DNA of 64,000 nt from Hanleya hanleyi (Eukaryota; Mollusca; Polyplacophora; Lepidopleurida; Hanleyidae): NCBI GenBank assembly GCA_036873755.1, contig JAVTVY010017181.1:558001-622000 (forward strand), given 5' to 3'. The notes under the pieces are model-generated. The model did no database searches. It saw only the letters and a program-made list of their open reading frames with translations, and was not told the DNA's origin. Shown here piece after piece: positions 33,626 through 46,500 of the stretch (position 1 is its first letter; each line of letters begins with the position of its first letter). The position numbers and the translations under genes are program-made.

Positions 33626-36600
33626 ATGGCCAATCTAGCGCTGTTTGGCCCGATATTTCGATTACATAGACAAGAGAAACATTTTCGGCTTCACCAGTCA
33701 CATTTAGATACGTTTACAGATAGTGAAATTCGAGCACGTTATCGTTTTGGGAGGGAATCGTTACATTTCATCGTGGATTTGCTGTACGACGATCTGAAGA
33801 GACAAACAAAACGGAATCAAGCTTTGTCACCAGTGACACAAGTTTTGGTGTTTTTGCGGTTTGTCGCCAGTGGCAGTTTTCTTCAAGTAATTGGTGATAC
33901 ATTTGGTCTCGACAAGTCGACAGTTTCAAGGATAATCCAGGATGTCAGCAACGCTCTCGTCCAGAAGAGAGATATGTTCATCATTTGGCCCGAAACCGAA
34001 TTGGAGAAGAGGCGAATCAGGGAGGGATTCTTCGACCTCGGGGGATTCCCTCAAGTGGTTGGATGTGTCGACGGCACGCATGTGCAAATCATCGGCCCCC
34101 ACGAAGACGAGCCCGCCTACGTGAACCGAGCGAATTATCACTCAATAAACGTGCAAGGGATATGCGATCATGACGGTAAGCTTGGATGGAGCGGTACATA
34201 ATATGTAACATCTGTGTGCACATGCAGTTAGTTAGAAAATCTACTTTTTTGCCTGTCTCATTGTTTGTTGGTGTCGAAACCGTGAACATTTGTAAGTAAC
34301 AACTTAAACAAGTGCATGTTGATGTTGTGCCTGTGGTCCCGCTGTTAGTGTTATGTCGAAAACTGAGCACAATATAATGGCAATATCGATCTTCCGAGAT
34401 GAACTTTTCTCATGATAAACCTATCTACAGAGTGATTGTTCTGACTCAGCAGGCATAACGTCCACTTGCATTATTTGTAGCTCCAATCCATTGTGAACGA
34501 AAAAAAGAACAAGCGTATTTTCCACTGTCCGTGTCCGCCACCTCAAAAATGATGACAGAGGGATTAGCCACATTATGCAACTCAGTGTATATGTAGCCAC
34601 CACTGGCTACATACACTGAGTTGCATATATGTGGCTAACAGACATGACAGAGGGATTAGAAGCCATGTTTAATGAGATCCCATATCAATCCTTGGACAAT
34701 GCTGCCTTGCCCCGGTGTCGGTGACACTGGTGCACAACACGTGGACCACTGTGAGCTTCAGGTTGTTCTCATGACATGTGATCTATGTTCTTAACATGAA
34801 TCCGGTTTTTCAACTATTGAAAACTGGTGTAAATATGACAATATGAATAAAATATTCCACCATTCAAGAAAGGACCAGCAAGCATACATTTATGATAACC
34901 CTGGCAACCTTAGGTCGAAAATATATCATCGATTAAAAGTTATATTTGGGCTAAGGTGATGATATATGTTCAGCTACCTTTTTTCATAGAATATAGTTTG
35001 TGCCTACCAAAATGTTTCCCAAACCTTGGTGAATGTGAGTACTGGTATGACACCTCTTTAAACAAACAATGTAAATTGGAGAATATAATAACAGAAACAT
35101 AGCTTCTCGGCACTGCCAGCAGAAGTCAATAAAGAATATTATTTTAGGATCTTTCAAGAGTGTGTGTTTAAAACACACACTCTTGAAAGATGGTCCTAAA
35201 ATTGTATGAAATCACTGCTACAACAAAGACTATGTCAGAAAGAAAACTTTGATGGGAAATATTTTTAAAAGATTTTTTATCACATATTTGTCAACATAAT
35301 TCTCAAAGGCAATGGTAATTCGTGGCGGACAATAAGAATGACAGCTAGTCCGAAGCTTTGTGGATTTATCAAAGACAGGTGCGTGTCGCACCTCTGTCAC
35401 CAACATGTATCAGTTTCAAATACATCTAAACCAGTTTGTGCAGTGGATATTTTCTATTCAATCCCCAACTTGTGCTCCTTTCATTCACAGCCTGGCCTGA
35501 TTGTGCCTGGTTCCAGCAGTACCTAGACACCCCATACTTGCTCCATCACCAGATATATGATTTGCACACGATGATTTGATTGGTTATTTGATTGTACATC
35601 CTGTCTGTGATACAGTATTGATAGGGAATGGTAACTTTATATTGTCTGAGATCCAATATTCACAGGGAATGGTAACTGCATTGTGTCTGGGATACAGTAG
35701 ATATAGAGACTGGAGACTTCATTGTGTCTGGGATACAATATAAATATGGAATGGTAATTTCATTGTGTCTGAGATACAATATAAATAGGGAATGGTACAT
35801 GTGTCTGGGATACAGTATAAATAGGGAATGGTACATGTGCCTGGGATACAATATTCACAGGGAATGGTAACTTCATTGTGTCTGAGATACATGTACAGTA
35901 TAAGGGAATGTTACATGTGTCTGAGATACAGTATAAGTAGGGAATGGTACATGTGCCTGGGATACAGTATTCACAGGGAATGGTAACCTCATTGTGTCTG
36001 GGATAAAGTATAAGTAGGGAATGGTACATGTGCCTGGGATACAGTATTCACAGGGAATGGTAACCTCGTTGTGTCTGGGATACAGTATTCACAGGGAATG
36101 GTAACTCTGTAGTAGCGTTGTGTGCCTAGACTAGCAACACCTACTGCGATATAGGCCTAAAATATCCCCCATTAAAATCTTCCCTCCATTCCAACCCGAA
36201 TTCTATATAGTATGTCTCGTTCGTTCTAAATCTCAACCCAGTCTGACGATCTCAGAGCATGCAACGGAGCATGCCAGTTCAAGCTCCTGGCCAAAACCGG
36301 TTTGGAGCAATCTCCTGGCATGTACGATTTATTTTGAGGTAACAGGGCTAGCAGTTTGGATCGTAAAGCTATCCCTGCAACACCTCCATTGTGTCTGGGA
36401 TACAGTATTCATAGGGAATGGTAACTCCATTGTGTCCGGGATACAGTATAAATAGGGAATGGTACATGTGTCTGGGATATACTATTCATATGATCAGTAA
36501 ATTCATTATATAGATGGGATATAGTATCCATAGGGATTATTTGTATGGGGTGGGGCAGATCGTGAAATAAAATGGGGTCATGAGAGAATGCTGATAATTG

Positions 36601-37740
36601 TCTTGCATGTATGATGACATCCTGACATACTGACATCCCCACAATGGAATCCATGTTCACACAAGGAAACAGTACTGCATAGGCCTACTTCCTGCTGCCC
36701 GACGCAAGAACTTTTCATTTTGGACAGCAAGAGACTCCATTAAGAGTGATGGGAAAGGGGAGGGGATGGGCGAAGCACAATTATGACTTTACAACAAGCC
36801 CCTGCAGCAGGTCAAAACATATTGTAGCTTCTTTGTTAAGTAAACTTTCAAATTAGTAAGTTCATTGATTTGTTTTACAGGGAAATTCACCAACATTGTG
36901 GCACGATGGCCTGGATCCACTCATGACAGCCATATATTCACCTCTTCGCTGATTTGTCAGTATATAGAACAAAATCATCGAGGGCTGAATGATGGACTGT
37001 TATTAGGTGATTCAGGCTATGGATGCAAACCATATCTGATGACACCTTTCCTCAAGCCGAATGGTCCTGCAGAGAGGAAATACAATAAGGCCCACAAGTC
37101 AACAAGATGTACCATTGAGAGAACATTTGGTCAGTGGAAACGTCGTTTCCACGTTCTCCACTCTGAGGTATGATATCATCTTTTGTCCATAATAGCTGCC
37201 TATTATTTTGAATGGAAAACTATGGATATATACATGTATGTATAATACTCAATTCAAATATAGAAATATATCCTGCGGGAAATAATTTTATGACTACACT
37301 GAGGCAATCACCCAGTTGTTTCTGAAATTACATTTGATTATATTTTATTGATATTAATATTTGCGTATCATTTGAAGCCGTTCATATTTTATTGTCAACA
37401 TCTCCAATGTTTGTATGTCCTTACACTGATTTTCTTTAATAATAACCTGCTGCAATGACATGTACATTTGGTCATGCACATGTAATATGCATGTATTATT
37501 TGTGCATATTCACATTTAATAATTATGGTACATGCTTCTTGTCATTTTTAGGTTCGTCTTTGTCCAAAACGTGCATGCAGTCTGATCATTGCTTGTGGTG
37601 TCTTACACAATATTGCCAAACTCCTTGGAGAACCCTGTGAGGATGGACCAGATGAGGGAAATCATCCTGTAGAACCATACAATGGTGTGCAAAATGGTGC
37701 TAGTGTAAGGCGACATATTGTAAACACCTTTTTCACTTAA
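33626..37740 (+). CDS. HARBI1-like PIF/Harbinger transposase, three exons
   Basis: Exons 33626-34175, 36881-37167 and 37552-37740 join in phase (1, then 0) to 341 residues with no stop; HARBI1-type proteins are about 350. This is a DDE nuclease that cuts and pastes the element in the nucleus, usually needing the partner Myb-like protein for import and binding. Exon 1 has the helix-turn-helix-like '[17 protein letters not shown]' and the first acidic residue in '[10 protein letters not shown]'. Exon 2 has 'GSTHDSHIF', the second in 'LLLGDSGY', and the glutamate in '[15 protein letters not shown]'. Exon 3 carries '[14 protein letters not shown]'. Introns use GT-AG and intron 1 (2.7 kb) holds a minisatellite. 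All catalytic positions are intact. It is possibly active. Confidence 0.94.
34576..35200. repeat. Two small perfect hairpins in transposase intron 1
   Basis: 34576-34628 forms a stem from ATGCAACTCAGTGTA...TACACTGAGTTGCAT. 35148-35200 forms another from AGGATCTTTCAAGAGTGTGT with its complement. Each has arms of about 23-25 bp and a very short loop. They could be remnants of small palindromic insertions. The rest of 34.2-35.6 kb shows no gene. Confidence 0.65.
35615..36490. repeat. Minisatellite in transposase intron 1
   Basis: Many copies of a composite unit built from 'GGGAATGGTA', 'CATTGTGTCTGGGATACAGT' and 'ATTCACA' or 'ATAAATA', with spacing of about 35-70 bp. The array is split by about 270 bp of unrelated sequence (36,100-36,370) and resumes at 36,380. 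The repeated minus-strand peptide frames are by-products. Confidence 0.85.
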
Positions 37741-38199
37741 TTTTACTAGGACTGGCAAATTAGGTGTAACACAGAGGACAGGAGAGGGGGGTGGGGTGGG
37801 GCGGGGTGGGGTGTACCACAGATTTGAGGGATTTTTTTAGACTAAAATCCAGTTTTGTCCTTCCAAAATATGTAATGTTTCTTCATGGGACTATTTGTGT
37901 ACAGTATGAATACATGTGAAAAGGTATGTGAACTTTATCAGTTATTCGTACCCCAGTTGTAAATGTTTTCAAAATTTCAATTTAGGAAACATAAAAAAAT
38001 CACTGAGTACTGGTAACTCATTTGTCATTATTTTTTTTAAATATCTAGTTGTCTGGGTCTTATTCCTCATATTAAGTATGACTTTGTGACTTTATAAAAA
38101 GAAATTATATACAATAGGTTCAAAGATGAGAATTAATTATACATGTATCATTTTAGGAAAATCAGTTGGAAATAACATAGATCTGGTGGATTAAAACTG

Positions 38200-39690
38200 A
38201 CCAAGTTCACGTCCCTTCATATGACTGATGTGACTAGTTGATAAAATGCAATAGCGAGTTTTCTCCATCTGTCTGCCTGATAATTTCTGTAAGCTGTCTT
38301 GTGTATACCAGTACCTTATCCATAGGGGAAAGACAAACCCTATTTATTTCAAAGTCAAACGGTCAAAGGTCAAGGTCACTGTCCGAACATATTTAAAAAA
38401 TTTTATGGTGGCTGGTGGTCAGGAGTGGTGATTATTCATCTTAAATATTAATTTTTGTCTTGTTATTTGAGCAATGACATGTCACTACTACACATTACCC
38501 ATAAAAGTTGTTCAACAATATCCACATTTTAACCATTGAATCTGGAATGTTAAATATTTTTATATTTTCCTTTTTATCCCCCCGGCATATATGCCCCGGG
38601 GGATATAGCGATAGCCATGGAAGTCTGTCTGTCTGACTGTCTGTCTGTCAGTCCGTCCGTCTTGTCAACCCAACTCCTACACTTTTTATATGATTGATGC
38701 GAAACTTGGTGGATATTAACGGCAAAATCTGAAGATGCGCATGTGTTCTTACTGTTGACAGAGGTTATTTCATTACTGAATTATTGCCCTTCACAATTCA
38801 AAATACTGTAGATTAAATGATATCATCTTGTCAAATCAACTCCTCCTACACCTTTTGATGTGGTTCACATGATACTTGATGTATATTATATGCACAGTCT
38901 GGAGACAAGCATGTCCTTTGGTGTGGTGTACTGCACATCACTGATTTCCTAGACACAGAAATGCAGCTGTTTCCCTCCTTCCCACTTTGTCAGATTTGTT
39001 ACCAGTTCATAGTTAATAGATTGACTGGGCAAAATTTGAGTCAAGATTTAGGGTTGCTCTGAATGTTAATAATATGGGGATTGATTTTTACCCCTCGGGC
39101 AAAATTTTGCCCGAAGGGTATTGTCGTTGTCAGCGTCGTCTGTCTGTCCATCTGTGAACACGATATCTCAAGAAGGATTAGAGTCAGGTATTGCATATTC
39201 ATACCACATATGCATCTGGTGAAGGGTCAGAAGCCTATTGAAAATGGCTGACCTTGACCTATTTTATCAAGGTCAAATTCTAGTATTTGCTATATTTTTT
39301 GAAGGATTAAATCTAGAGTCTCCAAATTCATATTACATATGCAACTGGTGATGTACTAGAAGCCAACCACAGTTCACTGATCTTGGCCTATTTTTTTAAG
39401 GTCATATGATGTTTACTTATGATATAACATGAAGAAATACAGCTGGGCTTTCAAATTAATACTATGTATATATCTCCAAAGGTGTGCTGAAGATGACTGA
39501 CCTTGACCTATATTATCCAGGTCAGATTCTATGTAGTACAATATTTCATTAATGATTATATCTACATTGTCCAAATTTATACCACTATGCCTGGACCTGA
39601 AAACTATTGAATATCGCTGATCTTGACCTATTTTCTAAAGGTCAAATTCTATATGTTAAGTCTAAGCTCTCTGAATTCATGTTCCATGCA
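38200..39690. repeat. Two mollusc-type repeat modules with CTGT microsatellites
   Basis: The first module has 'GGTCAAAGGTCAAGGTCACTG' variants near 38,360 and a palindrome at 38,578-38,605 (CCCCCCGGCATAT...CCCCGGGGG), followed by (CTGT)n to 38,660. The second starts with the palindrome CCCCTCGGGC...GCCCGAAGGG at 39,091-39,119 and a CTGTCTGTC run, then five or so diverged units of about 130 bp, each with 'GACCTTGACCTATTTT' and 'AAGGTCAAATTCTA'. No protein is encoded. The same terminal palindrome type ends the array at 0.37-1.5 kb. Confidence 0.75.
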
Positions 39691-39695
39691 TTTAA

Positions 39696-40131
39696 GGATG
39701 TCCGCTGGTGATTTTTGACTTTGGCAGCCATTTTGCCTGTTTTTCTATTGGGTTATCTCCCTTCCCCAGGTTAAGAGATGGGGACTTCCTTTAAAAGCCT
39801 TCTAGCCGAGAATTTTGCACACCAACATCCATCCAATTTGCTAAATTTTGATAGGCATTGTGATTATCTGCAAACAGTAAGAATATAAGAAAAAGTTAAA
39901 TACTATTTATATCAATTTTTCATGAATATGCTTCAAAACTAGGGCTATTCCCTATGCTTTCTGGGTTATCAAATTGAGCATGGATCAGTCCACTTAACGT
40001 TGCCTACAGCGAAAAAATGCACACCAACATATATTTTTTTCTTTGTTTTTCCTCCTATTACACAATTATGAATGCAACAACACACATTATTCAAAAAGTT
40101 AATTACTTTGATTTACCACCAGCGGACATCC
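39696..40131. mobile_element. Complete 436-bp TTAA-flanked MITE
   Basis: Body begins GGATGTCCGCTGGTG and ends with the complement (CACCAGCGGACATCC), with TTAA at both sides (39692-39695, 40132-40135). This is the only full-length copy of a family also present as fragments at 26,219-26,310 and 28,150-28,400. No ORF. TTAA target and short inverted ends fit a piggyBac-type non-autonomous element. Confidence 0.9.
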
Positions 40132-40604
40132 TTAAGTTAGAATAGACCAGAAAATTATTGGAGATGACTACTCTTAATATATATTTCCAAGATCAAATTA
40201 CTTGAGCTGATTCTGACCTGTATAGAAAAGTATATCAAGAGGTAAGAATATAGTCATTAACTATCAGAACCTCAGCACCAAATATTTCCCATTAATTTGA
40301 GGCCTTGGCAAAAGCTGGCCTGGCTCAATTTCGTATGTAAATGAGAGAACTGTATGCAGTCAACCCTTCCAGATCACATTTCTGTTAACCTACACTAAAA
40401 TGTTGAAGTGCTGAAAATACATCTTATGCAATGCATGATTGCTGAATGTAAACAATAAGTGTTATTACGCCTCAGAGTAGTTTGTTTGATAGCCGATTGG
40501 TCAATTGCCATCCCATAAATAGTTCGTATTAGGGCAACCACACACCTAATACGAACAATCGCGTGTTAACGTTACCATAGTGGAAGGTGGAATTGACGTA
40601 GCCT

Positions 40605-40995
40605 GTCCTTCAATGCAACGTCACAAAGCCGACACGTCACAAAACGAAGAGATACGTCGTATCAATGGCTTTGTGACGTTGCGCCTCAGCTTTCAACCCA
40701 AAGACGTTGTGGGCATGCGCGACTCTTTCATATTAGGTCAGGAAATGTGAATCAGTTGAAGTTGTCTTACGAAAACAAACCTCATTTAATCGTTGTTGTC
40801 GTCGTGTTTTCGGCTTAAACAAAGGCTCTTCGGCATAATAAAATCGTTATGATGTTTGTTTGAGGGGGCATACGAACTATTTACATGGTCAGTGTGGGGA
40901 ATTCTTATCGGTCTCGCCTGACGGCTCGTCCGATAAGAATTCCCCACACTGACCATGTAAATAGTTTGTATGCCCCCTCAAACAAACATCATAAC
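40605..40995. repeat. Near-perfect 66-bp-arm hairpin plus a smaller stem
   Basis: 40846-40911 and 40930-40995 are inverted copies of 66 bp with one mismatch around an 18-bp loop (TCTCGCCTGACGGCTCGT). Just upstream, GCAACGTCACAAAGCC (about 40,616) pairs with its complement at about 40,667, giving a 16-bp stem with a 38-bp loop. No coding sequence. The near identity of the large arms means they formed, or were corrected, recently. Confidence 0.9.
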
Positions 40996-40999
40996 TGAT

Positions 41000-42277
41000 A
41001 ATATCCGAGGGGTATCCGAGGGGTATTGGAGCCCATTGGACTATTTTGTTAGAGCAGTAAGCTTATCTGTATTCAATTTGCAGTAAAAATATCTGAAGAC
41101 CTTAATTAACAGTGATAACACGAAGAAATATAGTTTTATTCCATGACAGCGACAATTTATCTGCAAAAGAACAAAGATTGTCATGTAATGAGACTGGAAT
41201 ATACTATAATAAGAAAATTGGAATCACTTGATAGGTTAACAGTAATTCTAAGTATTTAATTTCTCAAAATAAATTGCTTGACTAGCAGCTCTGCTATGTT
41301 AACCATATTTCTGGAATTAGGGCACATTAAAAATAATTGTGTTTATCATCACTTTGTCACCAAGTATTACTGGGGCAGACGGGCACAAATATAGGTAGAT
41401 GGTCAGTGGATTAATCTGTCTTGGTGACCTGGATGGTCTTTCCATTTCTATATTTTAGACATTGAGAAAATTTGGAGTGGTTAGACCAATGAACAGTTAT
41501 TTTTAATGAGCCTACTGGAAACAGGGTTCCAAGAATTATAACCAATTACATGTTCCACTGAACACCATGTTAATATACATGTAAAGCAAAATAATCAGAA
41601 TCTTAAGTTTTTCATGTACACAAGCAAATAACATGTACTTGAAAAAAATATTTTTCATGTATAAATTATCTAGTTCACCATAAGATATCAATACTTATTA
41701 TTCAAGGCCATCATTGAATAACTATTTGTTGGTTGTAACCCATCTAGCTCTCCAAAAATGCCTCTGCAGTCTCAAAATACTAAAATGGAGGTAAAGAGGT
41801 CATTTTTGCTTAATAAACTCTTGACTTGCTTATCATAACAGTATTAACACTCCAAAATTATGGTACGGTATTTACATTGTAGTAACTTGTTGAAATGATA
41901 AATTAATCAACATATGATATTTTGTTTGCATGTAAAGCAATGTTATACATGTAGCATGTTTCTAACAACAACATCATGAAATATAATATATTTATTTCAA
42001 CAAATTGTTGTATGTGTCTTTTCTTTCCAGTATTTAGTCTTACCACAGTCAACAGAAACAAAAAATAAATATTCATGACTTTTTCCTGGCCAAATACCAC
42101 CATTTTCAGGACTTCCCAGGTATGAAATAGCAGAGAAAATGCCTGAAATTACTGTTGGGCTGTATTTACCCATGAAAGTTAATGTGTTGGGGGAGGAGGA
42201 ATTTTTCATGACAATTGAGAATCTTTATTATGACACTTCAGGTGACACATCCTGATTATTGTCTTGATTGTAAGGTG
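41000..42277. other. Non-coding Harbinger interior
   Basis: About 1.3 kb of AT-rich sequence without recognisable gene, repeat unit or inverted pair. The short minus-strand ORFs at 41.9-42.2 kb lack any protein signature. Confidence 0.6.
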
Positions 42278-42281
42278 TTAA

Positions 42282-42731
42282 AGGTGAACTGTGTAAAGCT
42301 TTCAAATTTTTGTAAAATGTTGCTCACATACATCTTGTGTTATGTGATATAACTGTTCTACGAATTTTGAAAAACATATATTTGCTAAATTGTACTAATA
42401 ACAATATTCAAGTTAGCCTGTTATAAATCTGTATTGAAAACTTACATCACTTGTCTCTCTTTGCTTGTAGAACATAATGATATTATAGAGGTTTCATTTT
42501 AGTTCATGTATACATGACTTCATCCTACGTCGGTTGAATGAGTGAGGACCACTATAACGTCATATTCCGTTCCAAAAACAATGGGAAGACAATCAATGAC
42601 GTTTTCTGGTGGTATAAGCTTTGACTGATCGTATACCACAGAATTATTACCACAAATAAACAACTATACACAAAGGCCTTCATTTATGACATTTTAACAG
42701 AACAATGAGAAGCTTTGCAGTTCACTTTTCA
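42282..42731. mobile_element. MITE-like element with AGGTGAACTG ends
   Basis: Left end AGGTGAACTGTGTAAAGCTT; the right end complement reads AAAGTGAACTGCAAAGCTTC, an imperfect inverted pair of about 20 bp around 450 bp. TTAA precedes the left end only. The ends resemble the 22.4-kb element (AGGTGAAATGCAAAGG). Non-coding. Confidence 0.65.
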
Positions 42732-43567
42732 ACAATGAGGTGTGTGTAGCCGATAATTACCAGTACCCGTTACCCAGTACTATAACCTGGAGTATACATT
42801 TTCAACAAATAGTAAAGGTCCTATCAAATGGTCCCCACACCCCATACTTTTTTATGATAAATTGTTATAAGGTGGTTAGTTGACATTTTACGACTGTTCA
42901 CACTTTTTTAGAATGGTCGAAAGCAACAACTGAATGTGATGGTGATGAAGACATTATGAGTCAGAGGTTATGGCTACAGTATGATATTCACCACAGCTGT
43001 TGTCTTGCGTGTTCTTGGGAACAAATATTAACTTGTTCAAACAGCTTCTCTGAATGTTTTCATACAAAGTTTGTAGGGGGTATTTGGTAGGACCTTTAAA
43101 TGTGTTTAAGAACTAAGAATACTAGAGGGACACAGTGTCCACAGGAACACATATGCTATGTTGTTACCACAATCCACCATATATATAGATGATAAATGTC
43201 CATAATAATTCATGTATCCGGGCTCAATTGCCAAGGATGACATCATAATTTATCGGTGTTCAAGTGGACAAACATTGTTGAGACCATATAAAATAATAAC
43301 AGGCAGTCAGTGGGTGTGTTGCTTATATTCCATTTTGACAAGTTATTGCCTCCATCCTATTGAAAGCCAATACATTATGACATCATCATATGCAAATATT
43401 AATAATTGTGAACTTTTATATGGAGAAAATTGCTAATTTATTTTAAGCATGATATATTATGAATATCACAGATTAAGGTAGTCATTTAGCTTCTCATGCA
43501 ACAAGAAAAACAATGGGACTGACAAGCAACACATGCACTCCAAGTGGGCATAAAAATACTATGTATT

Positions 43568-46500
43568 TTATAATTTAAAATTAGTGTGAAATATTGGACT
43601 GATAGATAGACCTGCATTGATCTGTCCAGCCTGATGTTCCAGGATTTGTATTTGCAGTTGAAGTTTGCGGTTCTTCAACTGCAAATTCTCCTCCTGTGAC
43701 CGCAGAACCTTGCACTGGAGCTGATATATATCCTGCTGAGTTAATTTTGGCCTGGTGTGTTTGGAAAGTTTCCGGATGGCTGCAGGAATGAGGATGCCGG
43801 TGGACGGAGTGGCTGGGGTGTTCAGGATGGTACATGACTCTGTGACTGGAGAAATGAAGTTGCCAGTGGATGGTGTCAAATTGGCTGAGGGGATGAAGCT
43901 GCTTGTGGATGGTGTGGCTGCAGGGGGGATGAAGCTGCTTGTGGATGGTGTGGCTGCAGGGGGGATGAAACTGCTTGTGGATGGTGTGGCTGGGGGTATG
44001 AAACTGCTTGTGGATGGTGTGGCTGCAGTGGAAATCAGATCTCTCACTTCATCTTCATTGATGGTGGTGACTGTGTATCTGTCAGTTGATGGGATATGCT
44101 CTGAAATGAGAGGATGATAGCTGTTTTATTGCGATGATGGATCTATATGCAGAAATAGAAATAATGAGAGATGGAAATAATGGTCAGTGATCAGCAATAA
44201 CTGATCAAAGGTTATGTGACGACAATACAGAAAAAACTCCCTGTCTGAGTTTGTAATCAAGCTGAATTTTTTTTTCCATCCAAAACCTGCCTAATGAGAT
44301 TTACATACTGAAATGTCAGCCTTGAAAAAATTGCGATGCTCCGTGGTATAAAACTTGAGATACGATTGATCAAAATGTACTCCCAGGCTTCATTTGGTAT
44401 TTTTGAGGCTTTTACAGTGAGGATTTTCTCTTATAGCAAAAGTATGACACCTCAAACCGAAATAATTTTGTCACACAATATATTAGGAAGTTTATTGGAA
44501 AGAGGCACAAATTGTTTTGATCTGAGGTGTCATATTTTTACTGTAGGAGAAAACCCTTCATGAAAATGCCCAAAAATACCAAAATAAGTCCGGGAGCTCA
44601 TTTTGATCAATCATTTCTTCATTTTGATGCAAGTGAACATCTCAGTTTTTTCGAAGGGGATATTTCAGTATGTAGACTTCAAGGAAAATCTTATTTGGTA
44701 TGTTTTGGAGTGAAAAAAAAAAATCGGCTTTTTCGTATGTAAACGTCACATATCCTTTGGACACTACCCAATCAAAATGACATTGCGATAACATGGACAA
44801 AATAATTTGCTGATCAAAGTCAAATTTTCTAATAATAATCAATATTATTATATATGATAATCATATCATAATAAATTATTTTCCCTTATTTCCAACCCTG
44901 TATATGTACTACTCTTGTGTCCCCCTACCACTCCCCCATTGACACAAGATTGCATGGACAAGAACAAATGCTTTGTAGGCCTACAACAATAATCCGCCCA
45001 TATTTAACAAAGTTAACAATAGCATTGAATACAGATCAAGAAACTTGTTTCTGTTCCTCTTCCGATTTGATGAAAGATGTTCTCCTAGATGATGCTTTGT
45101 TTAGCATCGAATAAAAGTAATTCAATCCTCCCTCACCCTTCAACCCTCTGAACCACTTCCCCATCCTCCAAATGCATGGTATGATCATAAATAGACACTT
45201 ATTCATTAAAATGCGAAATAGCTCATTAACATAGCCACCCCACTCAATTATTGTGTATGAAACAATCATTCACACACCGTTGACTGGGGGATATAATTGG
45301 ATGGTAGATGTGTACATATATTTTCAATAAATTCTGAGAACTAATATCTATATTTTTTTATTGTATATTTATTCTCTCCTCTTCGACTCAAATAAATTCA
45401 TCCCCATTGATAGCATGACGAAGTTGACATCACATCAATGGGAATGAATTTATATTTTAGCCAAAGATGAACGAAGAAAGTCTATTTTAAAAAAATAAAA
45501 TAAATAGAAATATATGTAGGCCTATTGGAATATAATTTTGTTTATTTCATTAAAAAAAAAAGGCTTCAATATCCCACAGGCCAGGCAACTGTGCTTTCAA
45601 TTGCATGTGGATGATTTTTCTCAAATTGCCATTCCCTGCATTTGTGTCTTTCTAATTCCTTCAATTTCATTTTAAGCTGTAAAAAAGAAATCATTCTATA
45701 GATCTACATTGTCGAATTTTAATTCCAAAAATTTGTTACGGAATCCATTTTTTTTCTCTCTTTTCAACTTGTATTTTCCGCACGACAGTTTTCAGTGTTG
45801 CATTTTCAAAGAATACTTTGTGTTGTTATTCTTTGGTCGGATTCTCATGCCCTTTAGATCTAGGAAATAAAATCTATTCGAATTTGCTTGTTCGTGGACG
45901 GGGGAGGGTCATTTGAGAGCGGCTGTATTTCATATGTGGGTATAGAATTGATGTATCTAACATTTTCCCCCATGATTATCTGTATTCGATCCACCGTGCG
46001 ATCTACTCTTTGCTAGCCACCCTTGTCGCTATGAAAATGAAAAATTACACGCCCAAACTTTCCTGATACTATTTCTTACAAATTCATCACTTAGTTTTGT
46101 CTTCCGTGGGAATTGGGTCATGACGTAATGTCGTAGATATGGCAACTGACTTGCTCCGATCTCATTGGATGGAGATACGTGATTCGTAGTAAGTCGTGCA
46201 TCTTATAGTAAAATACTTGAACGAAAACTACGGTGTAATTTGTCATTATTCTCCAGTATTTCCCAGTATTTTCAGGGGTAAAATTTCAAGGAGCATAATA
46301 TAGTGTAATGAAACTGACTTGCATCCATACGCTACTTTATTTTTCTGATAATTTAAACATTCATTTCAACTCACCATTCGGGGCTGTTTCCAGCCCCCCA
46401 ACAATGCCAACAAAGCTTGAGCTGTCCCGATACATGTCGTATATCTTATCGCGGACAGTTGTATCTTTCAGTTCACCTGTCGGCCCCGGGTCTGCACTTC

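Noticed and set aside
43755..44117. 120-codon plus-strand ORF with repeated 'MKLLVDGVA'
   Set aside because: Antisense of the tandem-repeat exon of the Myb/SANT-like gene. The splice phase and partner exon support the minus strand.
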